DNA from: an uncultured Alphaproteobacteria bacterium
Lineage (GTDB): Bacteria > Pseudomonadota > Alphaproteobacteria > HIMB59
DNA: 64,000 nt
Direction: 5' to 3'
Assembly: GCA_902527045.1 (NCBI GenBank)
Contig: CABZNL010000002.1
Coordinates: 62,001-126,000, forward strand
The position numbers and the translations under genes were made by a program. The notes under the pieces were generated by a model. The model saw nothing but the letters and a program-made list of their open reading frames with translations. It did not search any database and was not told where the DNA came from. Shown here one piece after another: positions 11,160 through 21,390 of this stretch. Positions within the stretch are counted from its first letter, which is position 1. Each line of letters starts with the position of its first letter.

Positions 11160-11585
11160 ATGAAATCAAAATTAAAAATAAAAATAATTGTCGCTGACTA
11201 TTACAAAGAGATAACAGATCCATTGACAAAATCTTGTATTAAAGTCCTAGAAAAGAATAATTTAAAATATGAAATTTTAACTGTTCCTGGTGTTTATGAA
11301 ATCCCACAAATGATAAAATGGAAAATAAAATCAAATAACTATAATTTATTTATTGCTTTGGGATGTGTTATTAAGGGTCAAACTTATCATTTTGAAGTTA
11401 TATCAGACTCTGTTGGGAAGGCCCTTTTAAATATTGTAAATCAAAATAAAACTACTCTTATATCTAATGGAATAATCAATGCATACAATAAGCCCCAGGC
11501 TTTAAAAAGATCAAAAAATGATAATAAAAATAAAGGACTTGAAGCTGCAAGTGCAATGGTAAAAATGATTAAATGCTTAATTTAA
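11160..11585 (+). CDS. ribH: 6,7-dimethyl-8-ribityllumazine synthase
   Basis: VPGVYEIPQ, GCVIKGQTYHFEVISDSV. Confidence 0.92.
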   Translation: MKSKLKIKIIVADYYKEITDPLTKSCIKVLEKNNLKYEILTVPGVYEIPQMIKWKIKSNNYNLFIALGCVIKGQTYHFEVISDSVGKALLNIVNQNKTTLISNGIINAYNKPQALKRSKNDNKNKGLEAASAMVKMIKCLI

Positions 11586-11971
11586 ATAAAAACACTAGAC
11601 TATTTTTTTTTCAATTTATATTTCAAAGAAATTATTCAACTGACTTTGAATTAGATGAATTCATCAAACAAAATATTAAAAAAAGACCTTTTAATAAAAA
11701 AAAATTATTTTCTTTAAATGAGAGCTTTAATACTAATATAGAGAAAATTAAGGGGTTGATAGATTCTAATAATATTGAAAAAACTAACAAAATTATTGTT
11801 TTTTTACTTTATGCCTTTTGCTCTGAATATCTCTTAAATAAGGAAAAAAAAAAGATATTAATGAGTGAATATATTAAGCTTTCTAAGGATTTTCTGACTC
11901 ATGACGAGGTTAAATACTTCAATTTTCTGTTAGATGATGCATCTAAAAAAAGCACCTTGAAAATAAAATAG
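11573..11971 (+). CDS. nusB: Divergent NusB-like antitermination protein
   Basis: Position after ribH and RLFFFQFIFQRNYS start; low-similarity remainder. Confidence 0.6.
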   Translation: MLNLNKNTRLFFFQFIFQRNYSTDFELDEFIKQNIKKRPFNKKKLFSLNESFNTNIEKIKGLIDSNNIEKTNKIIVFLLYAFCSEYLLNKEKKKILMSEYIKLSKDFLTHDEVKYFNFLLDDASKKSTLKIK

Positions 11972-11991
11972 AAATAGATTAACAACTTACC

Positions 11992-14115
11992 ATGTCTCAA
12001 ATACAGTACTTGCAAATAGTATTATTTGCTGCAATCGCAGCGATTGCTTTCGGTTTATTTACAACAAATAAAATATTAAGTTTGTCTAAAGGCACCAAAA
12101 AAATGATTCAAATATCTGGTGCTATTCAAGAAGGAGCAAAAGCTTACCTAAACAGACAGTACACTACAATAGCTATAGTTGGTGTGTTAATCTTTCTTGC
12201 ATTCTTTTTAATACCTTTTGAACATACATATGATGTTCCATTTGGTTTTTTAATTGGTGCTGTTTTATCAGGCTTAGCTGGCTATATAGGAATGAACGTA
12301 TCAGTTCGCGCAAATGTTATAACCGCTCAAGCTTCTAGTGTATCTTTGAAAAAAGGTTTGTATGTAGCATTTAACGCTGGAGCTGTTACTGGTCTTTTAG
12401 TTGTAGGTTTAGCATTAGCAGGTATTGCTGGATATTTTTTCCTTTTATATTTTGGTTTTGGTAGAAGTGGAAGAGAACTTATTGAGCCTTTAGTAGCTCT
12501 GGGTTTTGGTTCATCTTTAATTTCAATTTTTGCAAGGTTAGGTGGGGGCATATTTACAAAAGGTGCTGACGTTGGTGCAGACTTGGTTGGTAAAGTTGAA
12601 AAAGATATTCCGGAAGATGACCCTAGAAATCCTGCTGTTATTGCAGACAATGTAGGAGATAATGTAGGAGACTGTGCTGGTATGGCTGCAGATTTATTTG
12701 AGACTTATGTCGTTTCTATTGTTGCAACCATGGTATTGGCAATAATCTTTCAAGGAGCAGTGACTGATTTAACAATTTATCCATTACTATTAGCTGGATC
12801 AAGCATCATTGCCTCTATTATAGGTTCACAGTTTGTCTCAATATCCACACCGAAATCCTCTATTATGGGAGCTCTTTATAAAGGGTTCTTTATGACACTG
12901 ATAATCTCAGTTGTGCTTTTTGCTATAATCACTCATTACTCAATTAGCTTTGATCAATATTTCCAAATAGGATCTAAATGGTATAACGGTATGGATTTGT
13001 TTCTCTGTGCTGTTTATGGTTTATTAATTACTTTAGCTCTTGTTTTCATAACTGAATACTACACAAGCACAGAGTACCGACCTGTGAGGAGCGTTGCTGA
13101 AGCTTCCCAAACTGGTCATGCTACAAATATTATTCAAGGATTAGCCATGGGTATGGAGTCTACTGCTATTCCTGTGCTTATTATAGTTGCAGGTATTGGA
13201 TTAACATTTGCAACTGCAGGTCTATTCGGCATTGCTATTGCAGTAACTTCAATGTTAGCTCTAGCAGGAATGGTAGTTGCGCTTGATGCCTACGGTCCTG
13301 TAACAGATAATGCAGGTGGTATTGCTGAGATGTCTGGATTGAGAAAAAGTGTTAGACAAAGAACTGACGCTCTTGATGCCGTTGGAAACACTACTAAAGC
13401 TGTTACTAAAGGATATGCAATCGGATCTGCTGGTCTTGGAGCCTTAGTTTTATTTGCAGCATATACAGAAGATTTAAAATATTTTAACAAGGAAACAGGT
13501 AACAATGTTTTTGACGTATCTTTTGATCTGTCAGAGCCATATGTAATTATTGGTCTTCTATTAGGAGGGTTACTTCCATATTTATTTAGTGCATTAAGTA
13601 TGACGGCTGTTGGAAGAGCAGCTGGATCAGTTGTTTTAGAAGTTAGACAACAGTTTAAAGAAAAAAAAGGAATTATGTCAGGTAAAGAGAAACCAGATTA
13701 TGGAAAATGTGTAGACATTTTAACAAAATCTGCAATTAAAGAAATGATCATACCATCTTTACTGCCAGTTTTATCGCCAGTGGTTGTCTTCTTCGGTGTT
13801 TATTCCCTTACAGGTAGTGTTAATACTGCATTTCAAGCGCTTGGCGCTCTTTTAATTGGAGTTATAATTACTGGTTTTTTTGTGGCTATTTCAATGACTG
13901 CTGGAGGTGGTGCATGGGATAATGCAAAAAAATTTATTGAAGATGGTAATTTGGGTGGAAAAGGTAGTGAAACGCATAAAGCTTCTATCACCGGTGATAC
14001 TGTTGGTGATCCTTACAAAGATACCGCAGGCCCAGCTGTTAACCCAATGATTAAAATAACAAATATTGTATCAATTCTATTGCTATCAATAGTTGTTCAT
14101 TTAAACATTATTTAA
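11992..14115 (+). CDS. hppA: Membrane-bound ion-pumping pyrophosphatase
   Basis: [70 protein letters not shown]. Confidence 0.97.
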   Translation: MSQIQYLQIVLFAAIAAIAFGLFTTNKILSLSKGTKKMIQISGAIQEGAKAYLNRQYTTIAIVGVLIFLAFFLIPFEHTYDVPFGFLIGAVLSGLAGYIGMNVSVRANVITAQASSVSLKKGLYVAFNAGAVTGLLVVGLALAGIAGYFFLLYFGFGRSGRELIEPLVALGFGSSLISIFARLGGGIFTKGADVGADLVGKVEKDIPEDDPRNPAVIADNVGDNVGDCAGMAADLFETYVVSIVATMVLAIIFQGAVTDLTIYPLLLAGSSIIASIIGSQFVSISTPKSSIMGALYKGFFMTLIISVVLFAIITHYSISFDQYFQIGSKWYNGMDLFLCAVYGLLITLALVFITEYYTSTEYRPVRSVAEASQTGHATNIIQGLAMGMESTAIPVLIIVAGIGLTFATAGLFGIAIAVTSMLALAGMVVALDAYGPVTDNAGGIAEMSGLRKSVRQRTDALDAVGNTTKAVTKGYAIGSAGLGALVLFAAYTEDLKYFNKETGNNVFDVSFDLSEPYVIIGLLLGGLLPYLFSALSMTAVGRAAGSVVLEVRQQFKEKKGIMSGKEKPDYGKCVDILTKSAIKEMIIPSLLPVLSPVVVFFGVYSLTGSVNTAFQALGALLIGVIITGFFVAISMTAGGGAWDNAKKFIEDGNLGGKGSETHKASITGDTVGDPYKDTAGPAVNPMIKITNIVSILLLSIVVHLNII

Positions 14116-14444
14116 TTTAAGTCAATTTCTTCAACAGACTTTAAAATATTATCTTCAAATTTTAGTTTTAAGGTCTTGTTGTAGACAGTTTGCTTGAAAG
14201 CAGCTATTCCTATTTTTTTATCGGTTCTATAAATCCACAAATTTTCAAGGTTTTCTTTTATTAAAGGGGGACCAATAATAGTTATTATGTCCTCTTTCGT
14301 ATAATCGATTTTTTGATAATTTTCTTTAATTTCATTAAAACTATTTTCTGAAATACCAGAAAAATAAACATCTTTTGAGCAAGAAAATAAAATTATTGAG
14401 CATAGAAGGGCTAAAAGAATTTTATGAATTTTTAAAATATTCAC
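14112..14444 (-). CDS. bamE: BamE/SmpA/OmlA-family outer membrane assembly lipoprotein
   Basis: Lipoprotein signal [32 protein letters not shown]; start re-assigned to GTG at 14444. Confidence 0.8.
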   Translation of the reverse strand: MNILKIHKILLALLCSIILFSCSKDVYFSGISENSFNEIKENYQKIDYTKEDIITIIGPPLIKENLENLWIYRTDKKIGIAAFKQTVYNKTLKLKFEDNILKSVEEIDLN

Positions 14445-14493
14445 AATAAAAACAAATAAGGTATAAGTTTCTTTAAAGCAATAATAAACATAC

Positions 14494-15498
14494 ATGAATA
14501 AGTATTTAATAAATCTTGATCTTCACGGTGGTGACTTTGCACCAAACTCAGTTCTAGAAGGAGCAAATATTGCTAAAACCAATAATTCATCTATTAATTT
14601 TAATCTACATTCAGAAAAATCTATTTATGAAAAATTTAAACCAATATTTTCAGACTTATTTGATAACTCTCAATGGACCCAATCTCAAAACTTTATTTCC
14701 CCAGATATGAAACCTAGTGATGCATTAAAAAAAGATAATCGAAACAGTTCTATGTCTAATGCTATTTTGAATTTAAAAGAGAATAAAAATCAAATAAGTA
14801 TTTCAGCAGGGAATACGGGTGCCATGATGGCCTATTCAACTGTTTATTTAAGGACAATTGAAAATATAACTAGACCAGCGATTGCCTCTTTTTTTCCATC
14901 AGAAAAACATCCAGTATGTTTTTTAGATTTAGGAGCAAATACTGAATGCAGTTCAGAAAATTTATTAGATTTTGCTGTTATGGGCAGCACTTACTATAAA
15001 GTTCTTTATCCGCAAATTGAAGCCAAAGTAGCACTTTTAAATATCGGATCAGAGGAACTCAAAGGAAATAATTTAATTCAAGAGACACATGAATTAATGA
15101 AAAGTGATAAAAGAATAAATTATAAGGGTTTTGTTGAGGCGGATGAGATAACCTCTACAAACAACCATGTCATTGTCACTGATGGATTTTCCGGAAATAT
15201 TGCACTTAAAACAGCTGAAGGTGTATCTAAATTTATAACTGATTCTTTAAAAAAAAGTTTGACTTCTTCTCCATATTCAAAATTTTTGTCTTTATTGCTT
15301 AAAAAAAATTTTAATAATTTTAAAAATTCAATCGATCCTAGAAACTATAATGGAGGAATGTTCATTGGAGTAAACGGTATAGTTATAAAAAGTCACGGTA
15401 ATGCAGACTCACATGCGTTTGCAAATGCAATAGAGTTTGGTGTCAAATGCATCGATGCTAATTTACTTAATGAGATTAAGAAAAATGTCTCGAGATAA
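14494..15498 (+). CDS. plsX: Phosphate acyltransferase PlsX
   Basis: LDLHGGDFAPNSVLEGA, SAGNTGAMMA, VTDGFSGNIALKT. Confidence 0.95.
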   Translation: MNKYLINLDLHGGDFAPNSVLEGANIAKTNNSSINFNLHSEKSIYEKFKPIFSDLFDNSQWTQSQNFISPDMKPSDALKKDNRNSSMSNAILNLKENKNQISISAGNTGAMMAYSTVYLRTIENITRPAIASFFPSEKHPVCFLDLGANTECSSENLLDFAVMGSTYYKVLYPQIEAKVALLNIGSEELKGNNLIQETHELMKSDKRINYKGFVEADEITSTNNHVIVTDGFSGNIALKTAEGVSKFITDSLKKSLTSSPYSKFLSLLLKKNFNNFKNSIDPRNYNGGMFIGVNGIVIKSHGNADSHAFANAIEFGVKCIDANLLNEIKKNVSR

Positions 15499-15760
15499 AT
15501 TAAATAGAGAAATAATAGCTAAACAAATATCAATTGAATTCGGTATTGCTTATTCTACAGTTTATAAAAAAATTGATAAAATTTTAGAAATTTGGAGCAA
15601 TATGATGATCAACTCAGATCTATCAATAAATTATATTGGCTCTTTTAAAATAAATCAAAAAAATGAAAGAATTGGAAGAAATCCAAAAACAAAAGAAGAG
15701 CATTTAATAAAATCAAGAAAAGTTATAAGCTTTAAAAAATCTAATAAATTACATTTATGA
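15485..15760 (+). CDS. ihfA: IHF/HU family DNA-binding protein, probable IHF alpha
   Basis: Fold-length HU-like protein with GSFKINQKNERIGRNPKTKEEHLIKSRKVISFKKS. Confidence 0.8.
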   Translation: MSRDKLNREIIAKQISIEFGIAYSTVYKKIDKILEIWSNMMINSDLSINYIGSFKINQKNERIGRNPKTKEEHLIKSRKVISFKKSNKLHL

Positions 15761-16059
15761 ACAAAAACTTTTATAATATAGATGATGTATCCCGGATAGT
15801 GGGCGAGCAAAAACACACTATAAGATTTTGGGAAAGTAGAATTTTAAAATTGAAAGTTATTAGAACTCAATCAGGCCACAGATTGTACGATTATGAAAAC
15901 TTACTCCTTTTAAAAAAAATAAAAAATTTACTTAATGTTCAAAAATTAACATTAGATGGTGTAAATGATTATTTATTAAAATCAAAAAATAAATCATTAA
16001 ATGATAATATCCTCTCAGATTTAAAAGATTTATTGGGACTTCTTAAAAACTCTAAATAA
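15757..16059 (+). CDS. MerR family transcriptional regulator
   Basis: IDDVSRIVGEQKHTIRFWESRI...RTQSGHRLYDYENLLLLKKI. Confidence 0.9.
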   Translation: MNKNFYNIDDVSRIVGEQKHTIRFWESRILKLKVIRTQSGHRLYDYENLLLLKKIKNLLNVQKLTLDGVNDYLLKSKNKSLNDNILSDLKDLLGLLKNSK

Positions 16060-16247
16060 TCTCAGATTAACAAAGGTTCTTAGAGTATTCGTCTTGCGGG
16101 CTTGAGTTCGCTGGTTCAAGTCCAGTGATCATAAACACATTAAAATTACGAAAATAATGATTAAAACTCTATAGTATTTCCATTTATGTCAAAAATTTTA
16201 TCTATAATCCTTGATTTTTTAATGATTTTACTTATATTCCCCCTATC

Positions 16248-16715
16248 GTGAAAACAACTACTCTAAAAAAATCTGAGTTTCAGAAAGAATGGCATCTATT
16301 AGATGCTACTAATATTTCTGTTGGGAGACTTGCTTCTAGAGTTAGCTTAATACTCAAAGGTAAAAATAAACCTCAATACTCCCCAAACTTACCAGTTGGA
16401 GATGGTGTGATTATTATTAATACTGATAAAGTAAGATTTTCAGGCAATAAAACTACTGATAAAAAATATTATAAACATACAGGTCATCCTGGTGGTATAA
16501 AAGAAATTACCCCAGAGAAGCTAAAAGAAATAAATAAATCTGATGATATTATAAAAAAAGCAATAAAAGGAATGCTTCCTAATTCACCTTTATTTAGGGA
16601 TCTCATGAAAAATAACTTAAAAATATACAAGGATGCTAATCATCCTCATGACTCTCAAAATCCAAAATTATTAGATTTTAAGTCAATGAATAGGAAGAAT
16701 GAAGTCAATGTCTAA
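16248..16715 (+). CDS. rplM: 50S ribosomal protein L13
   Basis: [36 protein letters not shown] start. Confidence 0.97.
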   Translation: MKTTTLKKSEFQKEWHLLDATNISVGRLASRVSLILKGKNKPQYSPNLPVGDGVIIINTDKVRFSGNKTTDKKYYKHTGHPGGIKEITPEKLKEINKSDDIIKKAIKGMLPNSPLFRDLMKNNLKIYKDANHPHDSQNPKLLDFKSMNRKNEVNV

Positions 16716-17097
16716 TCAAGTTTACAGCACAGGCAGACGTAAAGAATCTATTGCGAGGGTATGGATATCCAACGGAACAGGAAATATTACAATTAACAAA
16801 AAAAAAATTGATGATTATTTTCCAGATAAAGCTCTAAGAATGATAATCAACCAACCTTTGGAAGTTGCTAAAAAATTAGACTCTGTAGATTTAAGAATCA
16901 CGGTACTTGGAGGAGGGCTATCTGGTCAAGCTGGTGCAATCAAACACGGTATTAGCAGATCTTTAACAAAAATTGATCCTAATACTAAAGATATATTAAA
17001 AAAAAATGGTTTCTTAACTAGAGACTCGAGAACAGTAGAACGTAAAAAGTATGGTAGGCAAAAAGCTAGGCGAAGTTTTCAGTTCTCTAAAAGATAA
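16708..17097 (+). CDS. rpsI: 30S ribosomal protein S9
   Basis: [16 protein letters not shown]-term [18 protein letters not shown]. Confidence 0.97.
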   Translation: MSNQVYSTGRRKESIARVWISNGTGNITINKKKIDDYFPDKALRMIINQPLEVAKKLDSVDLRITVLGGGLSGQAGAIKHGISRSLTKIDPNTKDILKKNGFLTRDSRTVERKKYGRQKARRSFQFSKR

Positions 17098-17272
17098 TCT
17101 TTTATTTATTTTTTCTGTCATTTTACTATCAATAACTATTATTTCCTGTGAAAGATCTTTTCAGAATTTTGATAAAAATTTACTTGAAAAGAAAAAAGAA
17201 TTAGAGGAATTTAATGAAAAGAGTAGTATTAGAAAAGAACAAATTTTAAAATCTCAAAATGAACAAAATTAG
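17051..17272 (+). CDS. Small putative lipoprotein overlapping the rpsI 3' end
   Basis: Hydrophobic segment with lipobox-like LSITIISC then charged tail; overlaps rpsI by 47 nt in another frame. Confidence 0.5.
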   Translation: MVGKKLGEVFSSLKDNLLFIFSVILLSITIISCERSFQNFDKNLLEKKKELEEFNEKSSIRKEQILKSQNEQN

Positions 17273-18545
17273 AATAGCAATTTTAGGATTAGGTGTCGTT
17301 GGCTCTCATGTAGTAAAGCTACTAGAAAAAAACTCATATATTATAGATAATACGAAATGTGAAATAGTTGCTATTGGTGCAAAAAACAAAAAAAAGAAAA
17401 GAATTTTCAAAATTAGTAAATACAAATGGGTTAATGATTTTAAAAGCTTAAATCAAATCAAACCTGACTTAATTATTGAAACTATTGGAGGCACTGGGAA
17501 ATATATAAATGATCTCTATAAATTTTGCTTAAAAAATAAAATATCTTTAATCACTGCAAATAAATCACAACTAGCAGAAAAGTCAGATTTATTCTTTGAT
17601 GGATTTGATAAGAAAAATTTATTTTTAGGTTTTGAAGCTGCAGTGTTAGGCGCAGTACCAGTAGTGCAAACAACACAACAAAGTATTTACCCCTCAAAAA
17701 TTAATGCTATTTATGGAATTTTTAACGGAACAACCAATTATATAATTTCAAAGATGTACGAAAATAAGATTAGCTTCAAAGAAACTTTAGAACAGGCAAT
17801 TAATAACGGATTTGCAGAACAGGACTCAAGTGCAGATTTGTCTGGCAGAGACGCTATGCATAAGCTTGTATTACTCTCAAATATATCATTTGGAAAAAAA
17901 TTTAAATTTTCTGATATGCACTTTGATGGAATAGAAAATATTAAGCTCATAGACTTAGAGCAGGGTCTTAACCTTGGTTATAAATTAAAACTTGTTTCCA
18001 TAACAGAGAGGAATAAAGATAAATTTTTCTCATCTGTAGCACCTTGTTTCGTTCCAGATTCTAGCTTAATAGCAAAAACTAATTTTGAAGAGAATGTAAT
18101 TACTTTTGAAGGAGAAAATTTTATAAAAACTAGCTTAGTTGGAAAAGGTGCAGGTGGATATCCGACAGCTACTTCTATTATTTCTGATATCAAAAGTTTT
18201 ATTAATTATTCACCAGACAAAGGCGTGTTTATTAAAAAATATTCACAAATGTTGAAAGCTAGGTTTGTTAGTCAATCTCAAAGAATTAGACCATACTATT
18301 TAAGAATGTCTGTACTAAATAAAGTAGGTGTTCTTAAATCGATAGCACAATTATTTTCACAAAAATCTATTTCTATAAAATCTATAATTCAATTAAATAC
18401 TTCAAATCAGAAAGTCGTCCCTATAATTATAATATCCGATCCAGTTGGTTTAAAAAATATCACACAAGTAGTTAATAATTTAAAGAAAATTAATTTTCTT
18501 AAAAACGAAATTTCTGTAATCAGAATAGAGGAAAATATTGGATAG
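17259..18545 (+). CDS. hom: Homoserine dehydrogenase
   Basis: GLGVVGSHVVKLL, NGTTNYIISKM, FAEQDSSADLSGRDAMHKLVLLS; ACT-like C-term. Confidence 0.95.
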   Translation: MNKIRIAILGLGVVGSHVVKLLEKNSYIIDNTKCEIVAIGAKNKKKKRIFKISKYKWVNDFKSLNQIKPDLIIETIGGTGKYINDLYKFCLKNKISLITANKSQLAEKSDLFFDGFDKKNLFLGFEAAVLGAVPVVQTTQQSIYPSKINAIYGIFNGTTNYIISKMYENKISFKETLEQAINNGFAEQDSSADLSGRDAMHKLVLLSNISFGKKFKFSDMHFDGIENIKLIDLEQGLNLGYKLKLVSITERNKDKFFSSVAPCFVPDSSLIAKTNFEENVITFEGENFIKTSLVGKGAGGYPTATSIISDIKSFINYSPDKGVFIKKYSQMLKARFVSQSQRIRPYYLRMSVLNKVGVLKSIAQLFSQKSISIKSIIQLNTSNQKVVPIIIISDPVGLKNITQVVNNLKKINFLKNEISVIRIEENIG

Positions 18546-19491
18546 AAACCTAGCTATTGAGTTGGTCAGGGTTTCTGAATTTGCTGCATTAGCTGCATCC
18601 AAACATATTGGAAGAGGAAATGAAAAGGCAGCTGATCAAGCCGCTGTTGATGCAATGCGAAAGTGCCTAAACTCCCTTACAATATCAGGTACAGTTGTAA
18701 TAGGTGAAGGTGAAAGAGATGAGGCTCCTATGCTTTATATTGGTGAAAAAGTTGGTCAAGGTGGACCAAACGTTGATATTGCACTTGATCCTTTAGAGGG
18801 GACGACAATAACAGCAAAAGGTGGTGAAAATGCTATGGCAGTTATTGCGCTAGCACAAGAGGGTGGCTTTTTAAATGCTCCCGATGTATATATGAGAAAA
18901 ATTTCAGCCAAAGTCGACAATGATAGCATTATATCTTTAAGCCAAGATCTGAAATCAAATATTAAAGAGCTAGCAAAATATAAAAAAATTAATACTGAAG
19001 ATTTAGTAATATGTATTCTCGACCGTGAAAGACATCATGAGGATATTGAAACTATAAGATCTGCAGGTGCAAGAATTAAAATAATTGGTGATGGAGATGT
19101 TAGTGCAGTAATTTCCTCAGTTATAGATAATAGTAATATTGATATGTATTATGGTATTGGTGGCGCACCTGAGGGCGTACTAGCTGCTGCTGCTTTGCAA
19201 TGTGTAGGTGGTTATTTAGAGGGCCAGCTAATATTTTACAATGATCATGAAATAGAGAGAGCAAGAAAAACAGGCATAGAAAATTTAAATATGATTTATA
19301 AGCTTAATGATCTAGCAACTGGAGATGTAATGTTTTCAGCCACAGGCGTAACTGATGGAACCATGCTTCGAGGTATAAACATCAATAAAAAATTTGCAGA
19401 AACACACTCTATTGTGATGCGTTCTAAAACAGGAACTATCAGACAAATTGATGGAAAACATAACTTCGACATCAAGCAACTTGACTACTGA
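18538..19491 (+). CDS. glpX: Class II fructose-1,6-bisphosphatase
   Basis: RNLAIELVRVSEFAALAASKHIGRG, VIGEGERDEAPMLYIGE; TTG start. Confidence 0.95.
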   Translation: MDRNLAIELVRVSEFAALAASKHIGRGNEKAADQAAVDAMRKCLNSLTISGTVVIGEGERDEAPMLYIGEKVGQGGPNVDIALDPLEGTTITAKGGENAMAVIALAQEGGFLNAPDVYMRKISAKVDNDSIISLSQDLKSNIKELAKYKKINTEDLVICILDRERHHEDIETIRSAGARIKIIGDGDVSAVISSVIDNSNIDMYYGIGGAPEGVLAAAALQCVGGYLEGQLIFYNDHEIERARKTGIENLNMIYKLNDLATGDVMFSATGVTDGTMLRGININKKFAETHSIVMRSKTGTIRQIDGKHNFDIKQLDY

Positions 19492-21169
19492 AAAGACCTT
19501 TAACAATACGGTTTGGAGACCATCAAATTTAGATTTAAATGAAGATACAGCTTTTGAAGTTGCTCAAAAAAATAATATATCAATAAATTTATCAAAATTA
19601 TTAATTAACCGTAATATAAAAAATATATCTCATTTTTTAAATTCAAAGTTAAAAGAGAATATCTCTGTAAATGAAATCTTAAAACTATCTAATTTAAAAA
19701 AGATAATTACTTTTTTTGAAAATATTAATAATGATAAGAAAATTTCTATTTTTTCAGATTATGATGTAGATGGAGCTTGTGCTGCTGCTATTTTTAAAAA
19801 ATATCTTACTCAATTTGGCATTGAGGTGTTTGTTTATATTCCGAATAGGTTGAATGAGGGGTATGGATTAAGTACCCCAGCCTGCGATAAATTACTAGAT
19901 TTCAGCTCTAATATTTTAGTTTTAGATTGTGGGAGTAACAATATTGATGAACAAAAATATATTCATAAACAAGGAGCAAATCTTCTCATAATAGACCATC
20001 ATGAATGTGAAAGTTATTTTAATGAAATTATTATTATAAATCCTAAAACTCCAGAAGATAAGTCTAATCTTGATGATTTATGTGCCACAGCATTATCATT
20101 CCTAGTTCTGGTTTTTTTAAACCATGAAGATATTTTTCAAAAAAAAGATATATTACAATACCTTGATCTTGTTTCACTAGCTACAATTTGTGATTTAGTT
20201 CCTCTAAATAATATAAATCGATCATTTGTTAAGCAAGGATTGAGGATAATTAATTCAGAAAATAAAAATAAAGGTATCCAAACTCTAATAAATCTAACAA
20301 AGATTAAACAGAAAATATCTGAGTATCATCTTGGATATATTATTGGGCCTAGAATTAATGCAGGGGGAAGAATGGGGGAGTCTTTACTGGCCTATAACCT
20401 TTTATCATCTGAAAACATACACCAAGCTATTCAAGTTGCACAAATTATTGAGTCTCATAATCAAAATAGGCAAAAAATTCAAACTAAAATCGTAAAAGAG
20501 ATAGATTTAGACAATAACAATAACGTTAATATAAATTTTTTTTATGATGAAAAATGGCATATCGGTGTAGTAGGGATTATTGCCGGAAGGCTTATGCGTA
20601 TAAATAACCGACCGTCATTTGTAATGACGCAGTCTAATGATTTAGTAGTTGGTTCTGGTAGATCTCAGGGTGAAAAAAATATTGGACTATTAATGATACA
20701 AGCAACACAAAAAGGTATTCTAGTAAAAGGAGGCGGTCATCACAAAGCCTGTGGTTTTACATTAAAAAAAGAAAATGTTGATACTTTTAAAAAATTTTTA
20801 ATTGATCAGACAAAGGATATAGAAATTTTAAACGAAAAGTCTTATGACTCATTAATTGATGTGAATGTGATCAATGACAATCTTTTAAAAGACCTAGAAT
20901 ATTTAAGTCCCTTTGGTCAACAAAATGCAGAACCAATTTTCAAAATTGAAAAAGCTAAAATTGATATTTTAAAAATCTTTAAAGATAAGCATGCAAAATT
21001 AAAGGTATCTGATAACCTTGGCTTTTCATGTGAAGGTATGTTTTTTGATGTTTCATCAATAGATCTTAAAAATTATTTAGCAAATCGATCTGAGTTTAAT
21101 TGTTATTTTAAGGTTAAAAAAGATCCGTATAGCGATAAAACTATAATACATCTTGAAGATATTCATTGA
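19448..21169 (+). CDS. recJ: Single-stranded-DNA-specific exonuclease RecJ
   Basis: DYDVDGACAAAIF, IDHHE, GPRINAGGRMG, GGGHHKACGFT. Confidence 0.95.
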   Translation: MMENITSTSSNLTTEKTFNNTVWRPSNLDLNEDTAFEVAQKNNISINLSKLLINRNIKNISHFLNSKLKENISVNEILKLSNLKKIITFFENINNDKKISIFSDYDVDGACAAAIFKKYLTQFGIEVFVYIPNRLNEGYGLSTPACDKLLDFSSNILVLDCGSNNIDEQKYIHKQGANLLIIDHHECESYFNEIIIINPKTPEDKSNLDDLCATALSFLVLVFLNHEDIFQKKDILQYLDLVSLATICDLVPLNNINRSFVKQGLRIINSENKNKGIQTLINLTKIKQKISEYHLGYIIGPRINAGGRMGESLLAYNLLSSENIHQAIQVAQIIESHNQNRQKIQTKIVKEIDLDNNNNVNINFFYDEKWHIGVVGIIAGRLMRINNRPSFVMTQSNDLVVGSGRSQGEKNIGLLMIQATQKGILVKGGGHHKACGFTLKKENVDTFKKFLIDQTKDIEILNEKSYDSLIDVNVINDNLLKDLEYLSPFGQQNAEPIFKIEKAKIDILKIFKDKHAKLKVSDNLGFSCEGMFFDVSSIDLKNYLANRSEFNCYFKVKKDPYSDKTIIHLEDIH

Positions 21170-21216
21170 TTGATTTTTTATTAAATCTAGCTATTTTGTT
21201 TGTTTTAAAGATCGAT

Positions 21217-21291
21217 GTCTCCTTCGTCTAGCGGTTAGGACATCACCCTTTCACGGTGAAGACACGGGTTCGATTCCCGTAGGAGATGCCA
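21217..21291 (+). tRNA. tRNA-Glu (TTC anticodon)
   Basis: Cloverleaf: acceptor GTCTCCT/AGGAGAT, anticodon arm CACCCTTTCACGGTG, T-arm ACGGGTTCGATTCCCGT, encoded CCA. Confidence 0.95.
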
Positions 21292-21390
21292 AAATATTGA
21301 CTTTTATTTCACTTAGTGAAATTGCTAAAATAATCTTTGTAAAGCAATCCATAAAGTCATTATTTGAATAGAAAGGATATAGACTAAATT

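Noticed and set aside
16061-16133. Complete functional tRNA gene
   Set aside because: Only the T-arm folds convincingly; acceptor and anticodon stems do not pair by eye, so it is reported only as a possible remnant.
21306-21322. Rho-independent terminator after tRNA-Glu
   Set aside because: Hairpin is AT-rich and not followed by a T-run.
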